A stretch of 56,635 nt of DNA from Roseburia sp. (GCA_019411365.1 DXQT01000015.1:1-56635), one strand, 5' to 3'; shown: positions 49,505-56,635, counted from the stretch's first letter. Notes: generated by a model not told the origin, from the sequence alone. Made by a program: numbers and translations.

Positions 49505-49644
49505 TTGACATATTCTCTCAACTTTGATATACTGTCAGTATCTTTGTGAAAAAATTAACGTAAATTGTATTTTTCTTTATACAAAAGGTACCGTATACCA
49601 GAGACCTGATCCCCGGATCATGCGTCTGATATACGGTACCTTTT
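49505..49644 (+). other. Orphan plus-strand promoter plus hairpin: possible small RNA, or terminator of the minus-strand gene
   Basis: TTGACA (49505-49510), 17 bp, TATACT (49528-49533) fires rightward with no gene before the next minus-strand stop. About 50 bp later AAAAGGTACCGTATA (49583-49597) pairs with TATACGGTACCTTTT (49630-49644). On the minus strand this hairpin is followed by a T-run and clearly suits the PsiE-like gene. The plus-strand combination would give a transcript of about 105 nt; whether it is made is unknown. Confidence 0.4.
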
Positions 49645-49674
49645 CCATATAATTTTCTATTGTCTGTGACAAAT

Positions 49675-50133
49675 CTACTGTTCGTTATCTTTTGTTTCTT
49701 TCTCCTGCTTATTCCCTGAATGTCTGATTGCACCTAACAGTTCCGGCACATGCTGTTCCTTATCCGGTTTGGTTGCGAGCATGAATCTGCGGAAAAAGAA
49801 TAAAATTCCGATGCTGACTACGGATAACAGGTCTTCTAATGCTGACGTTTTCTGTACGATCATATGACGGGCAATCAGAAAGATCAAAACCTCCATGATA
49901 TTCTGTGAACTTGGTTTGCAGAGCATCTTGATAAACTCTACCCCGATCACGACGTCAAACACAGCATCGAGAAAAATAAGAAATGCCTCCCCATTCGTCC
50001 GGTTCTGCCAGTATACCAGAAGTTCCGGGAAAAGATTTACCGCCGCTATGACCACACCAACCACAGCAACTAACGCTATGATGAGTTCTAAACCTTCACT
50101 TACCTGATACAGTCTTTTTCTGAGTTTGTCCAC
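49675..50133 (-). CDS. PsiE-like small membrane protein, GTG start
   Basis: A 152-residue protein with four predicted helices (about 12-40, 55-75, 85-102, 110-128) resembling the phosphate-starvation-inducible PsiE family (VVIGVEFIKML ... LIFLIARHMIVQKTSALEDLL). The C-terminal tail is charged. The GTG start at 50133 is preferred because AAAGGAATTACA precedes it; an in-frame ATG 5 codons earlier overlaps that ribosome site. The role is unknown. It lies downstream of the SRP RNA gene on the same strand. Confidence 0.55.
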   Translation of the reverse strand: MDKLRKRLYQVSEGLELIIALVAVVGVVIAAVNLFPELLVYWQNRTNGEAFLIFLDAVFDVVIGVEFIKMLCKPSSQNIMEVLIFLIARHMIVQKTSALEDLLSVVSIGILFFFRRFMLATKPDKEQHVPELLGAIRHSGNKQEKETKDNEQ

Positions 50134-50177
50134 TGTAATTCCTTTCATCCTGATATATGGTCAATTTTAGATATACA

Positions 50178-50446
50178 AAACCGAGCGCCTCCCATCGAAT
50201 CCAGACCACAGACGTTACCTCCACAGTTAACTCGGCCCAGGCACCCTTACGGCACACAAGAGCTTCTGCTTAGGGCTGCTTCATTCCTGACCTGACCCGG
50301 TTCACAGATTCCTGTTGCGTAAGACCCAAACTTCAACGCCACTTATGAAGGGCAGCTCCACAATCTGACAACCCTCCGTTCGGCATCACCCCAGCTATAG
50401 CGGATTGCTGGTTCAGGGTACCGCTGCCACCCCGGCTGCTCGGAGA
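50178..50446 (-). ncRNA. ffs: Signal recognition particle RNA, large Bacillus type
   Basis: On the minus strand a 270-nt RNA includes the Ffh-binding domain signature GGGTCAGGTCAGGAATGAAGC close to its middle-right, and ends that pair as CCGAGC (5') with GCTCGG (3'). The length and presence of an Alu-like domain (GCCGGGGTGGCAGCGGTACC, then GGTGATGCC) show the long form seen in Bacilli and Clostridia. A strong promoter stands directly upstream and a TTTTG run follows the 3' end. With Ffh it targets membrane proteins to the translocon. tadA lies just upstream, a common neighbour. Confidence 0.93.
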
Positions 50447-50450
50447 TTTA

Positions 50451-50480
50451 AGTATAGCCTATTTCGCCCTGTATTGTCAA
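50451..50480 (-). promoter_or_regulatory. SRP RNA promoter
   Basis: Minus strand TTGACA (50475-50480), 18 bp, TATACT (50451-50456), placing the start point near 50445, at the RNA 5' end. Confidence 0.8.
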
Positions 50481-50493
50481 GCCAGATACGCGC

Positions 50494-50958
50494 TTAAGAC
50501 TTCTTTTTCTGGCGAAGTTCTTTAAAAAATGTGGAAAGCATTGCCGAACACTCTTCCCCAAGCACACCCTTTTCTATCTCGACCTGGTGGTTAAACTGCT
50601 GCATCTGGAGCAGATTTAATACCGAGCCGGCGCATCCGGCTTTGGGATTCATGCTTCCGATCACCACTTTTTTCATCCGGCTCTGAACGATCGCACCTGC
50701 ACACATCTGACATGGCTCTAACGTCACATACATCGTGCAGTCCTCTAACCGCCAGTCACCGGTTTTCTTACTCGCTTTGCGGATTGCGGTCAGTTCCGCA
50801 TGCGCTAATGTGTTGCCTTCTGTATTTCTTCTATTATATCCACGCGCAATGATCTTATCGTTCTGCACGATCACACAGCCGATCGGCACCTCATCCAATG
50901 CATATGCTTTTTTTGCCTGCCGTATCGCCGCTTTCATGTATTTTTCATCCTGATTCAT
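50494..50958 (-). CDS. tadA: tRNA-specific adenosine deaminase
   Basis: A 154-residue zinc deaminase that converts A34 to inosine in tRNA-Arg(ACG). Catalytic motifs: HAELTAI (His and Glu) and EPCQMCAGAI (two Cys zinc ligands); VPIGCVIV and RGYNRRNTEGN are typical. The start follows GGGGAAACTGTCC-ATG. It lies just upstream of the SRP RNA gene. Confidence 0.95.
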   Translation of the reverse strand: MNQDEKYMKAAIRQAKKAYALDEVPIGCVIVQNDKIIARGYNRRNTEGNTLAHAELTAIRKASKKTGDWRLEDCTMYVTLEPCQMCAGAIVQSRMKKVVIGSMNPKAGCAGSVLNLLQMQQFNHQVEIEKGVLGEECSAMLSTFFKELRQKKKS

Positions 50959-51046
50959 GGACAGTTTCCCCGAAATGTTATACTATATAGTATGCAGTAT
51001 TGTACCGCATTTTTTCATTTTTGTCGAGAAGGAGGCATCTTGCCTG

Positions 51047-51625
51047 ATGCAGTGGAAAAACGCTTCTTTAAAATATGAATCTCAGACAGACCGGCTGATC
51101 TTAAAAGTCTTAACACCGAATTATGCAAATGCGGTCTTAAATTTTCAGAACCGCAATCGTGAAAGTTTTGAAGCCTACGAACCGACAAGACCTGCCAACT
51201 TTTATACCGCATCCTACCAGCAGGCAGTTTTAAAGTGTGAATGGGATCTCGCATTAAAACAACAGTGTATCCGTTTCTATGTTTTCCGGAAGGATGATCC
51301 GCAAATGATCATCGGAACCGTATGCCTGCACGACATCCGCTTTGCAGCATATTCCTGCACAGAGATCGGCTATAAATTTGACGCAGCATTCCGGCGCATG
51401 GGCTATGCCTCAGAAGCGATTAAAAAAGTCATGTCACTTGCCTTTTACGACCTTCATCTTCATCGTGTATTCGCACGTGTTATGCCGGAAAACAAGCCCT
51501 CCATCTACCTTTTGGAATCTCTGGGTTTTCAGTATGAAGGTGTAGAACGCGGCTGTTTTTTTATCCAGAACCGATGGGCAGATCATCTGCGCTACGCGTA
51601 TCTCAACCCTTCCACCGACAATTAA
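51047..51625 (+). CDS. GNAT family N-acetyltransferase
   Basis: A 192-residue RimJ/RimL-like acetyltransferase. It opens with SQTDRLILKVLTPNYANAVLNF, has the central YKFDAAFRRMGYASEAIKKVMSLAF acetyl-CoA-binding helix region, and ends with VMPENKPSIYLLESLGFQYEGVERGCFFIQNRWADHLRYAYL. The substrate is not evident; ribosomal-protein or small-molecule amines are typical of the branch. The start at 51047 is 12 bp behind AAGGAGG, slightly wide; no better in-frame start is present. Confidence 0.85.
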   Translation: MQWKNASLKYESQTDRLILKVLTPNYANAVLNFQNRNRESFEAYEPTRPANFYTASYQQAVLKCEWDLALKQQCIRFYVFRKDDPQMIIGTVCLHDIRFAAYSCTEIGYKFDAAFRRMGYASEAIKKVMSLAFYDLHLHRVFARVMPENKPSIYLLESLGFQYEGVERGCFFIQNRWADHLRYAYLNPSTDN

Positions 51626-51681
51626 CAGCTGCATTTTTTATGCACAGCCCCTGTCAAAAACGTCTCCATTTTGTCAGACAG

Positions 51682-52719
51682 TTATTCTTCAAAAAAACGA
51701 TACCAGCAGCCAAACCGGTTTTCAACCTGCTCCGGCATAAATTCCGGGAATCCAAAGATGATCGCCATGACACGCTCCTGATTCTGATAAATGCCAGGCA
51801 CCCCTAAAAACCATCTGTTTTGTGTATCTTCTTCTATTTTTCCAATCACCAGATACCGGTAATTAAAAAATCCATGTAACAGAAAACTGTTATTTCCGAG
51901 ATACCAGTATTTTTTCGGGAGTTCACGAATATCTTTTAGTTCGATTTTGATACAGGTAATATTTTTTTCTGAGAACGGCGTGTTTGCCGGATGGCTTTTT
52001 AAAAACTGCTCCCAGATGTCCGTCCACTGGTACTGTGGAAAGAAATTGCGCGCGGGGAGTTCTGTCGCAGCGAGCTCACTGTCATATTTCTGTGCCGGCT
52101 GGGTGGTCTGTTTTCTGTTTTTCTGTTGCTTTTTCATACTGTCCGGCACAGGTGTTTTACCTGACACAGGCTTGTTTTCTGTTTCTGATATGATATTTTC
52201 CGTTTTATGCACATCTTCTCTTGCATGCACATCTTCTCTTGCATGCATATCTTCTCTTTTATGCAGGTCTTCTTTTGTATACACCTCTTCTTCCACCGGC
52301 GGTTCCTCTGGCTGGCTTTCTCTCCACTCCCCAAAGTGCTCCATATCCACGGTAAGCGGCTCCCCCTCCGTCCAGCGGCTCATGAAAATACGTCCATCTT
52401 CGCTGCACAAAAAAATCCCGTCCATCTCGAAAAAACTGAGTGATGATGTCGGTATATGCATTGTTTTCATTGCTGTGGCAAAATCTCCAGCACCATTGCG
52501 GACATCCATTTCTCCGATCAGGCTTCCCTCCATCTGATTACCCTGTTTGCGAAACAGATAAACCCTGCAGTGCGTCTGCGCAGCATAGACACTACGCAGA
52601 TGGATTTCAAGCCTGCACTCTTCTCCCCGCAGCTCGATCCTGGCAAATCCCGTATTGCCTGCCTTGTTTGCATTTTCATACCCATATATATATGCAATAA
52701 ACCGTTTCATTCCTGCCAT
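51682..52719 (-). CDS. DUF6128-like protein with hexapeptide repeats
   Basis: A 345-residue protein. The N-terminal 130 residues form a beta-rich domain (MKRFIAYIYGYENANKAGNTGFARIELRG ... EMDGIFLC), a polar linker of about 90 residues holds repeated xHxRED units, and the C-terminal 120 residues form another domain (WTDIWEQFLKSHPANTPFSEKNITCIKIELKDIRELPKKYWYLGNNSFLLHGFFNYRYLVIG). This fits the DUF6128 family of Lachnospiraceae; no function known. The start at 52719 follows GAGAGATTGCCT; a TTG two codons earlier and an ATG three codons later are alternatives. Confidence 0.55.
   Translation of the reverse strand: MAGMKRFIAYIYGYENANKAGNTGFARIELRGEECRLEIHLRSVYAAQTHCRVYLFRKQGNQMEGSLIGEMDVRNGAGDFATAMKTMHIPTSSLSFFEMDGIFLCSEDGRIFMSRWTEGEPLTVDMEHFGEWRESQPEEPPVEEEVYTKEDLHKREDMHAREDVHAREDVHKTENIISETENKPVSGKTPVPDSMKKQQKNRKQTTQPAQKYDSELAATELPARNFFPQYQWTDIWEQFLKSHPANTPFSEKNITCIKIELKDIRELPKKYWYLGNNSFLLHGFFNYRYLVIGKIEEDTQNRWFLGVPGIYQNQERVMAIIFGFPEFMPEQVENRFGCWYRFFEE
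52207..52278. repeat. 18-bp in-frame tandem repeat
   Basis: Four units of 18 bp, the first two identical (ATGCACATCTTCTCTTGC) and the last two diverging, encode the xHxRED hexapeptide repeats of the DUF6128-like linker. Repeat-number variation would keep the frame. Confidence 0.85.
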
Positions 52720-52846
52720 AGGCAATCTCTCATCTCTGTTTTTGTTTTCTTCTATTTGTATTCCGTTTTTTTATAAATTAGAACATAAACGATAACATCC
52801 ATTGCCTGACGGTCTAAATATAACTACTTACTCTGTCCTTTCATTT

Positions 52847-54445
52847 TCATTGGTATCCCGCTTTTATTTCTCTCTTCTTTTGATACATTTTGTCATCTGC
52901 ACGGGATCTGGTATCCTCGATATCCCGGTCTGTTTCCGGGTCAAACTCCGCATAGCCATAGGCAATCTGTATCTGTGGTATTGCGTTTTTCGAATTAAAC
53001 TCATCCTGTTCCTGCTTCATCTGCCGGAATAACTCTTCCATATCTGAAGGATCATTCCCATAGATCACAACGCAGAATTCATCTCCACCGATCCGGTAAC
53101 AATTTCCACAATTTCCAAACACATGCAATATGATCCCCGCAGCATTTTGGATATATGCATCTCCGGCTGCGTGCCCCATCGTGTCATTGCACTGTTTTAA
53201 ATTGTTAAGGTCAAAAACAACAATCTTCGCCTTCTTCGGCCGCCTGTTTACCTTGATCCATTCATCATATGCATTCCGGTTATAGAGCTTCGTCAGCATA
53301 TCTTTGGTTGCAAGTTCTTCATAGATCTGCAGCTTCCGCCCTGCATCCACCTGCTCTGCCACTTGTCTGCATACTTCGATCGCAAAAATAATGATATAGA
53401 TAAAAACACCATACATACCATATATACTTGTCTGAAATGATCCGTAATAAAAGTGCAGCAGATCTGCCGCAAACGTTCCCAGAAGAATAAACCCACCAAC
53501 CACAACAAACCGCAGATGGCGGTGTACCTTCGTTTTTCTATACTCAGAAATCAGCATGACTATCGTATAAAGCAGCGCTACCCCCAACAGGACATGTGTG
53601 ACCGTGTACATCTGCCGGAAGCCTCGAATCCCGGCAAGCTGCAATATAAGCTGTACCGCCAGATTCAGATATGCCAGCGCGCAGATAATATCTGATCCCC
53701 ACTTGTCCTCAACATCAAAGAATCCCTTGGTAAACCACACAAAGGAAGGTACCATGAGTATCAGGGCTACCGCTGATACGAATACGATCTCAACTCTGAC
53801 CGGAAACAGGATCAGAAGTGCGGCATCTGTCTCGTTCAGTGCCCAAGTTCCGGTCAGAAAGGAAAAAGTGCCAAAATGCAGCAGCGTCTGCTTCATTTTC
53901 ATTTTGGTCCGTGCGATCAGCCACCACAGTACCATGAAGAAACCCAATAATATTTCTAGCAGACAGATAAATGTTACCGGCATGGATCTGTACAACATTC
54001 CGCTATACATCTGGGTATACCCGCCGATTGAAAAATCAATTTGCTTTTGTCTGACCTCCGGATAGACCGCACGGATCATAACCTGGATCTGTTCTGCCCC
54101 GGATGGTATCCCGACATAATTCCACATAACTCCGGGTGACACCTTTGGCATTGCCTGCTGCTGTCCGACATGATAGATCAGCGTGTCATCAGCGTACACA
54201 CTGACTTCCATATGCGCCGTATAAAAACGCAGACAGTCCCCTCCATCCTTTATCTTCTGTGCAGAAAATACAAACCTGCGGTTATCCTCATCTGTCTGGT
54301 ATTCCCTGTCCGGAATAATGCTGCGGCAATATTTTTCCTGATGTTTGTTGTCAAAAAAACTCAATGATAAAATAACAACATGCAGAAAGACACACACTGC
54401 CACTATGATATAATATATCCTGCCAAGAATTGTCTTTACTTTCAA
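52847..54445 (-). CDS. Membrane diguanylate cyclase (7TM-GGDEF)
   Basis: A 532-residue protein. After an N-terminal helix (about 9-30) comes an extracellular beta domain of about 120 residues, then seven hydrophobic helices (about 165-365) in 7TMR-DISM style, then a GGDEF domain with the intact active site RIGGDEFC near residue 465 and the upstream FDLNNLKQCNDTMGHAAGD. The RxxD inhibitory site normally just before GGDEF is not seen (FGNCGNCY instead), so product inhibition may be absent. It should make c-di-GMP in response to an external ligand, plausibly affecting motility. Confidence 0.9.
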   Translation of the reverse strand: MKVKTILGRIYYIIVAVCVFLHVVILSLSFFDNKHQEKYCRSIIPDREYQTDEDNRRFVFSAQKIKDGGDCLRFYTAHMEVSVYADDTLIYHVGQQQAMPKVSPGVMWNYVGIPSGAEQIQVMIRAVYPEVRQKQIDFSIGGYTQMYSGMLYRSMPVTFICLLEILLGFFMVLWWLIARTKMKMKQTLLHFGTFSFLTGTWALNETDAALLILFPVRVEIVFVSAVALILMVPSFVWFTKGFFDVEDKWGSDIICALAYLNLAVQLILQLAGIRGFRQMYTVTHVLLGVALLYTIVMLISEYRKTKVHRHLRFVVVGGFILLGTFAADLLHFYYGSFQTSIYGMYGVFIYIIIFAIEVCRQVAEQVDAGRKLQIYEELATKDMLTKLYNRNAYDEWIKVNRRPKKAKIVVFDLNNLKQCNDTMGHAAGDAYIQNAAGIILHVFGNCGNCYRIGGDEFCVVIYGNDPSDMEELFRQMKQEQDEFNSKNAIPQIQIAYGYAEFDPETDRDIEDTRSRADDKMYQKKREIKAGYQ

Positions 54446-54550
54446 ACTGCTTCTCCCTTACACTGCCATTTATTGTCAAAGCTATATTCCAATATACCAC
54501 CAAGCATTCGTTTATCAAAGATTAAAATGAAAAACCAAACCATCTTCATC

Positions 54551-54599
54551 TTGACATTTTTTCTCTGTGATTATATAATAATTTTAGTAACAATTACTA
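54551..54599 (+). promoter_or_regulatory. perR promoter with PerR-like operator
   Basis: TTGACA (54551-54556), 17 bp, TATAAT (54574-54579) is followed at 54585-54599 by the perfect palindrome TAGTAA-CAA-TTACTA over the expected start point. The same core lies in the rubrerythrin promoter. Confidence 0.75.
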
Positions 54600-54620
54600 T
54601 TATCAAGAAAGGATGGTAAT

Positions 54621-55013
54621 ATGCTGAAACGAAGTAAGCAGCGGGAATCCATCAAGAAGTTTCTCATCTCGCGTTATGACCACCCTACCGCAGAGACCGT
54701 CTATATGAATATCAAGGAAGAATTTCCGAATATCAGTCTCGGTACGGTATACCGCAATCTGTCATTACTGGCAGATATCGGTGAGATCCAGAAACTGTCC
54801 ACCGGAATTGGACCTGATCGTTTTGACGGTAATCCAAAGCCGCATTACCATTTTATCTGCAAGGAATGCGGGAGCGTTCTGGATTTAAATGTAACGGGAC
54901 TGGATCATATCAATGTTCTTGCCGCACAGGACTTTGACGGTGAGATTGAAGGACATGTGACTTATTTTTACGGAAAATGCTCTTCCTGTAAAGCCAAAAG
55001 ACAGACTTCCTGA
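54621..55013 (+). CDS. perR: Fur-family repressor, PerR-like
   Basis: A 130-residue Fur-family protein: winged helix with PTAETVYMNIKEEFPNISLGTVYRNLSLLAD, His-rich HYHFICKECG (first CxxC) and C-terminal YGKCSSC (second CxxC) for the structural zinc. Asp and His positions around DRFDGNPKPHYH fit a peroxide-sensing iron site. Both its own promoter and that of the downstream rubrerythrin gene hold the AGTAA-N3-TTACT box, so it most likely represses the peroxide-defence unit. Fur or Zur identity cannot be excluded. The start follows AAAGGATGGTAAT-ATG. Confidence 0.88.
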   Translation: MLKRSKQRESIKKFLISRYDHPTAETVYMNIKEEFPNISLGTVYRNLSLLADIGEIQKLSTGIGPDRFDGNPKPHYHFICKECGSVLDLNVTGLDHINVLAAQDFDGEIEGHVTYFYGKCSSCKAKRQTS

Positions 55014-55055
55014 TCATTTTTCCCCAAAAAACTTCTAAAATAATATAAAATAATG

Positions 55056-55099
55056 TTGACAAAAAGAAGTTTTTCATTTAAAATCAGTAATAGTTACTG
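55056..55099 (+). promoter_or_regulatory. Rubrerythrin promoter with PerR-like operator
   Basis: TTGACA (55056-55061), 17 bp, TAAAAT (55079-55084), directly followed by the perfect palindrome CAGTAA-TAG-TTACTG (55085-55099). About 95 bp of untranslated leader separate it from the start codon. Confidence 0.75.
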
Positions 55100-55196
55100 A
55101 TATCAATTTAAAGCACACAGTAATAGATTTCAAATAAGCGGGGAAATCTATTACAGCAGACAAATAACATTTTTCAAAGAAAAGGAGATTAAAATT

Positions 55197-55739
55197 ATGG
55201 CAAAGTATGTATGTACAGTATGTGGTTATGTTTATGAAGGCGATGCAGCTCCGGAGATCTGCCCGGTATGTAAAGCTCCGGCTGAAAAGTTCAAATTGCA
55301 GGAAGGTGAGAAAGTATGGGCTGCTGAGCACGTAGTTGGTGTTGCAAAAGGAGTAAGTGAGGATATCGTATCCGATTTAAGAGCAAACTTCGAGGGTGAG
55401 TGCTCTGAGGTTGGTATGTATCTTGCAATGGCTCGTGTTGCTTACCGTGAAGGTTACCCGGAAGTTGGTTCCTACTATGAGAAAGCTGCATGGGAAGAGG
55501 CAGAACACGCTGCAAAATTCGCAGAACTGCTCGGTGAAGTTGTAACAGACAGCACCAAAAAGAACCTTCAGATGAGAGTTGACGCTGAGAACGGTGCAAC
55601 AGCAGGAAAAACTGATCTTGCAAAACGTGCAAAAGCTGCAAACCTTGATGCAATCCATGATACCGTTCATGAGATGGCACGCGATGAGGCAAGACACGGA
55701 AAAGCATTTGAAGGACTGTTGAACAGATACTTCGGTTAA
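55197..55739 (+). CDS. Reverse rubrerythrin
   Basis: A 180-residue non-haem iron peroxidase. The rubredoxin domain is at the N terminus ([25 protein letters not shown], Cys6/9 and Cys22/25), and the four-helix diiron domain follows ([53 protein letters not shown]), the opposite order from classical rubrerythrin. It reduces hydrogen peroxide (and in clostridia oxygen) using NADH-derived electrons. The start follows AAAGGAGATTAAAATT-ATG. Codon choice and the strong promoter suggest high expression under oxidative stress. Confidence 0.94.
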   Translation: MAKYVCTVCGYVYEGDAAPEICPVCKAPAEKFKLQEGEKVWAAEHVVGVAKGVSEDIVSDLRANFEGECSEVGMYLAMARVAYREGYPEVGSYYEKAAWEEAEHAAKFAELLGEVVTDSTKKNLQMRVDAENGATAGKTDLAKRAKAANLDAIHDTVHEMARDEARHGKAFEGLLNRYFG

Positions 55740-55771
55740 TCTTTAAACCGCATAGACAATAAGCATTTCAT

Positions 55772-55803
55772 AGGATAGACAGTTGTCAGCTGTCTATCCT
55801 TTT
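55772..55803 (+). terminator. Terminator of the rubrerythrin gene
   Basis: AGGATAGACAG (55772-55782) pairs with CTGTCTATCCT, followed by TTTTCG. Confidence 0.82.
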
Positions 55804-55827
55804 CGTTTGAAAATCAATATATATACT

Positions 55828-56250
55828 TTATGCCGGTTCCCCAAGTATGATCCGTATCAGGTTTTTATCCAGCATGATCGTCCGGTTCCACGGGTTCACG
55901 ATAATTCCCTTTGCCCCTTCTGCGGCAAGTACCGCGCGGAATGCCTGCTCAATTCCTGTTAAAAATGTAGACATTACACTCCCGCTTCCCTTTAATTCTT
56001 CCTCAAAACTGGTAAATGCCGCCCACCAGCTATTGCCGTCCGGCGTCTGCACTGCCTGTATCTGCATCTGGTTCCCGCCCGTCGGCGGTTCCACCGCTAC
56101 GATAAACTGACCGCCCTCTTTCATGCGTCTGCGTATCACTGTCAGGGTATGCGCTAACATCTCTTCGCTTGCCTCCTGCTGCAGTGCCGCGATTGCGGTT
56201 TCTATTTTCTCATTTCCCTGTAATCCCTCATCGATTTTATTGTTATCCAT
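55828..56250 (-). CDS. SseB-like protein
   Basis: A 140-residue soluble protein. The sequence QFIVAVEPP, WWAAFTSFEEE and the C-terminal AKGIIVNPWNRTIMLDKNLIRIIL match the SseB N-terminal-domain fold; members are common in Gram-positive bacteria and have no clear function. The start follows GGAGCTTTT-ATG next to a degenerate leader hairpin. A TTGTGA-17-TATAAT promoter is at 56375-56403. Confidence 0.65.
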   Translation of the reverse strand: MDNNKIDEGLQGNEKIETAIAALQQEASEEMLAHTLTVIRRRMKEGGQFIVAVEPPTGGNQMQIQAVQTPDGNSWWAAFTSFEEELKGSGSVMSTFLTGIEQAFRAVLAAEGAKGIIVNPWNRTIMLDKNLIRIILGEPA

Positions 56251-56269
56251 AAAAGCTCCATTTCTATAT

Positions 56270-56292
56270 GTAAAAAATTTTATTTTTTATAC
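56270..56292. repeat. Hairpin leader element, copy F (degenerate)
   Basis: GTAAAAAAT-N3-ATTTTTTATAC ahead of the SseB-like gene; it corresponds to stem 3 of copies A and B with C-to-T changes on both arms. Confidence 0.45.
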
Positions 56293-56374
56293 TATTGCCA
56301 CTTGATTCAACTGATTATTTTACAACCACTTTTGTTTTATCTGTTTCATAAGCTGCTCTCCCTTTTCCCTACAT

Positions 56375-56403
56375 ATTATACCCTCCAATTTTCCTTTTCA
56401 CAA
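56375..56403 (-). promoter_or_regulatory. Promoter of the SseB-like gene
   Basis: Minus strand TTGTGA (56398-56403), 17 bp, TATAAT (56375-56380). The rest of the gap 56404-56557 holds only a GC-rich hairpin (GCCCGGAGGGC near 56540) and no convincing gene. Confidence 0.55.
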
Positions 56404-56557
56404 TCTGCTTTTCGCCGCACAGGAACAAGGAGTCGCTTGTGGTTACTGTTCACAGGCAGGCATTTTCTGAACTGAAAATGCCGCATGATACAGTGGTGGC
56501 AGCAGATTTTGCCGATTTGGAATGCGAAGTGCGCATCCCGCCCGGAGGGCTTTTTCA

Positions 56558-56582
56558 TTCATAGGACGTAATTTCCTATGAA
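56558..56582. repeat. Short palindromic repeat with conserved ACGTAATTTCC loop, copy 2
   Basis: TTCATAGGACGTAATTTCC followed by TATGAA; arms TTCATAGGA/TCCTATGAA pair perfectly. Copy 1 is at 40302-40326. Its right end abuts the predicted 3' splice site of the group II intron. Confidence 0.7.
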
Positions 56583-56635
56583 ATCGAGTAGGAGGGAAAA
56601 TTAAATAAATTTTCCCGACCTCTCACACCACCGTA
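56583..56635 (-). mobile_element. 3' end of a group II intron running off the right edge
   Basis: Read on the minus strand, the end TACGGTGGTGTGAGAGG matches the 3' part of domain V and the domain V-VI linker. It is followed by a domain VI hairpin, GGGAAAATT paired with AATTTTCCC, whose 3' side (CCTACTC) carries the expected bulged branch-point A. The predicted intron ends at ...CTCGAT (3' base at 56583). The reverse-transcriptase gene would lie outside the window. Confidence 0.7.

Noticed and set aside
50181..50446. SRP RNA region considered as a riboswitch ahead of the PsiE-like gene
   Set aside because: The Ffh-binding signature, closing end helix and own strong promoter identify SRP RNA.
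52207..52443. Plus-strand frame with repeated MHIFSC
   Set aside because: It is the antisense shadow of the hexapeptide repeats in the DUF6128-like gene.
56376..56558. 60-codon minus-strand frame ahead of the SseB-like gene
   Set aside because: No ribosome site, runs into the promoter of the next gene, and the DNA is hairpin- and repeat-rich; treated as non-coding.

Overview
The window looks like chromosome from a motile Firmicute of the family Lachnospiraceae, most likely Roseburia or a close relative. The basis is the moderate-to-low GC, AGGAGG-type ribosome sites, strong TTGACA/TATAAT promoters, a large Bacillus-type SRP RNA, a split transketolase, a flagellin/FliB/CsrA locus, reverse rubrerythrin under a PerR-type regulator, and several families typical of that clade (DUF5711, DUF3793, DUF6062, DUF6128). 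The genus call is inference; no rRNA is visible.

Layout. 1-273: three tandem TTGACA-17-(-10) promoters firing off the left edge, as upstream of an rRNA operon. 274-6430: CvpA, DUF5711, LysM protein, split transketolase, RecR, all on the minus strand. 6635-13541: a 51-aa gene, CopA/CsoR copper module, MATE pump, Phd/Doc toxin-antitoxin, flavodoxin and DUF3793 behind metal-type operators. 13572-25870: a stretch bracketed by two copies of a 315-bp MITE-like palindromic element, holding a frameshifted EEP-family gene, a small alarmone synthetase, UDP-sugar pyrophosphorylase, YitT, a solute-binding lipoprotein/hybrid kinase pair, an HD hydrolase and an AT-rich metallophosphoesterase/lipoprotein island. 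25902-35025: glutaredoxin, a GH2/GPH-symporter/AraC sugar locus, small proteins, exonuclease, phosphatase and Rpn nuclease. 35298-40285: flagellar locus fliB-fliC-csrA next to a FimB/FimE-sized tyrosine recombinase enclosed by 28-bp inverted repeats. 40482-50958: ybaB, dnaX, pfkA, tRNA-Pro, NhaD-type antiporter, cytidylate-kinase-like protein, a triple DnaA-box cluster, a second MATE pump, pta, SRP RNA and tadA. 51047-56635: GNAT, DUF6128, diguanylate cyclase, perR, rubrerythrin, SseB-like protein, and at the right edge the 3' end of a group II intron.

The most striking locus is 38349-39392. A catalytic-core tyrosine recombinase and a sigma-28-type promoter lie between two inverted recombinase-core-like sites beside csrA-fliC. 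In the orientation given, that promoter runs straight into a hairpin followed by six T. Flipped, it would read through csrA and flagellin. This predicts a phase-variable flagellin switch in which the inverted repeat doubles as an orientation-dependent terminator. CsrA-type GGA sites in the fliC leader add a post-transcriptional layer.

Other cross-gene regulation can be read from DNA. A PerR-like box is shared by perR and rubrerythrin. Two AGTTAG-N6-CTAACT boxes precede DUF3793. A CsoR-type box precedes csoR-copA. A family of hairpin leader elements sits directly upstream of the ribosome sites of several unrelated genes.
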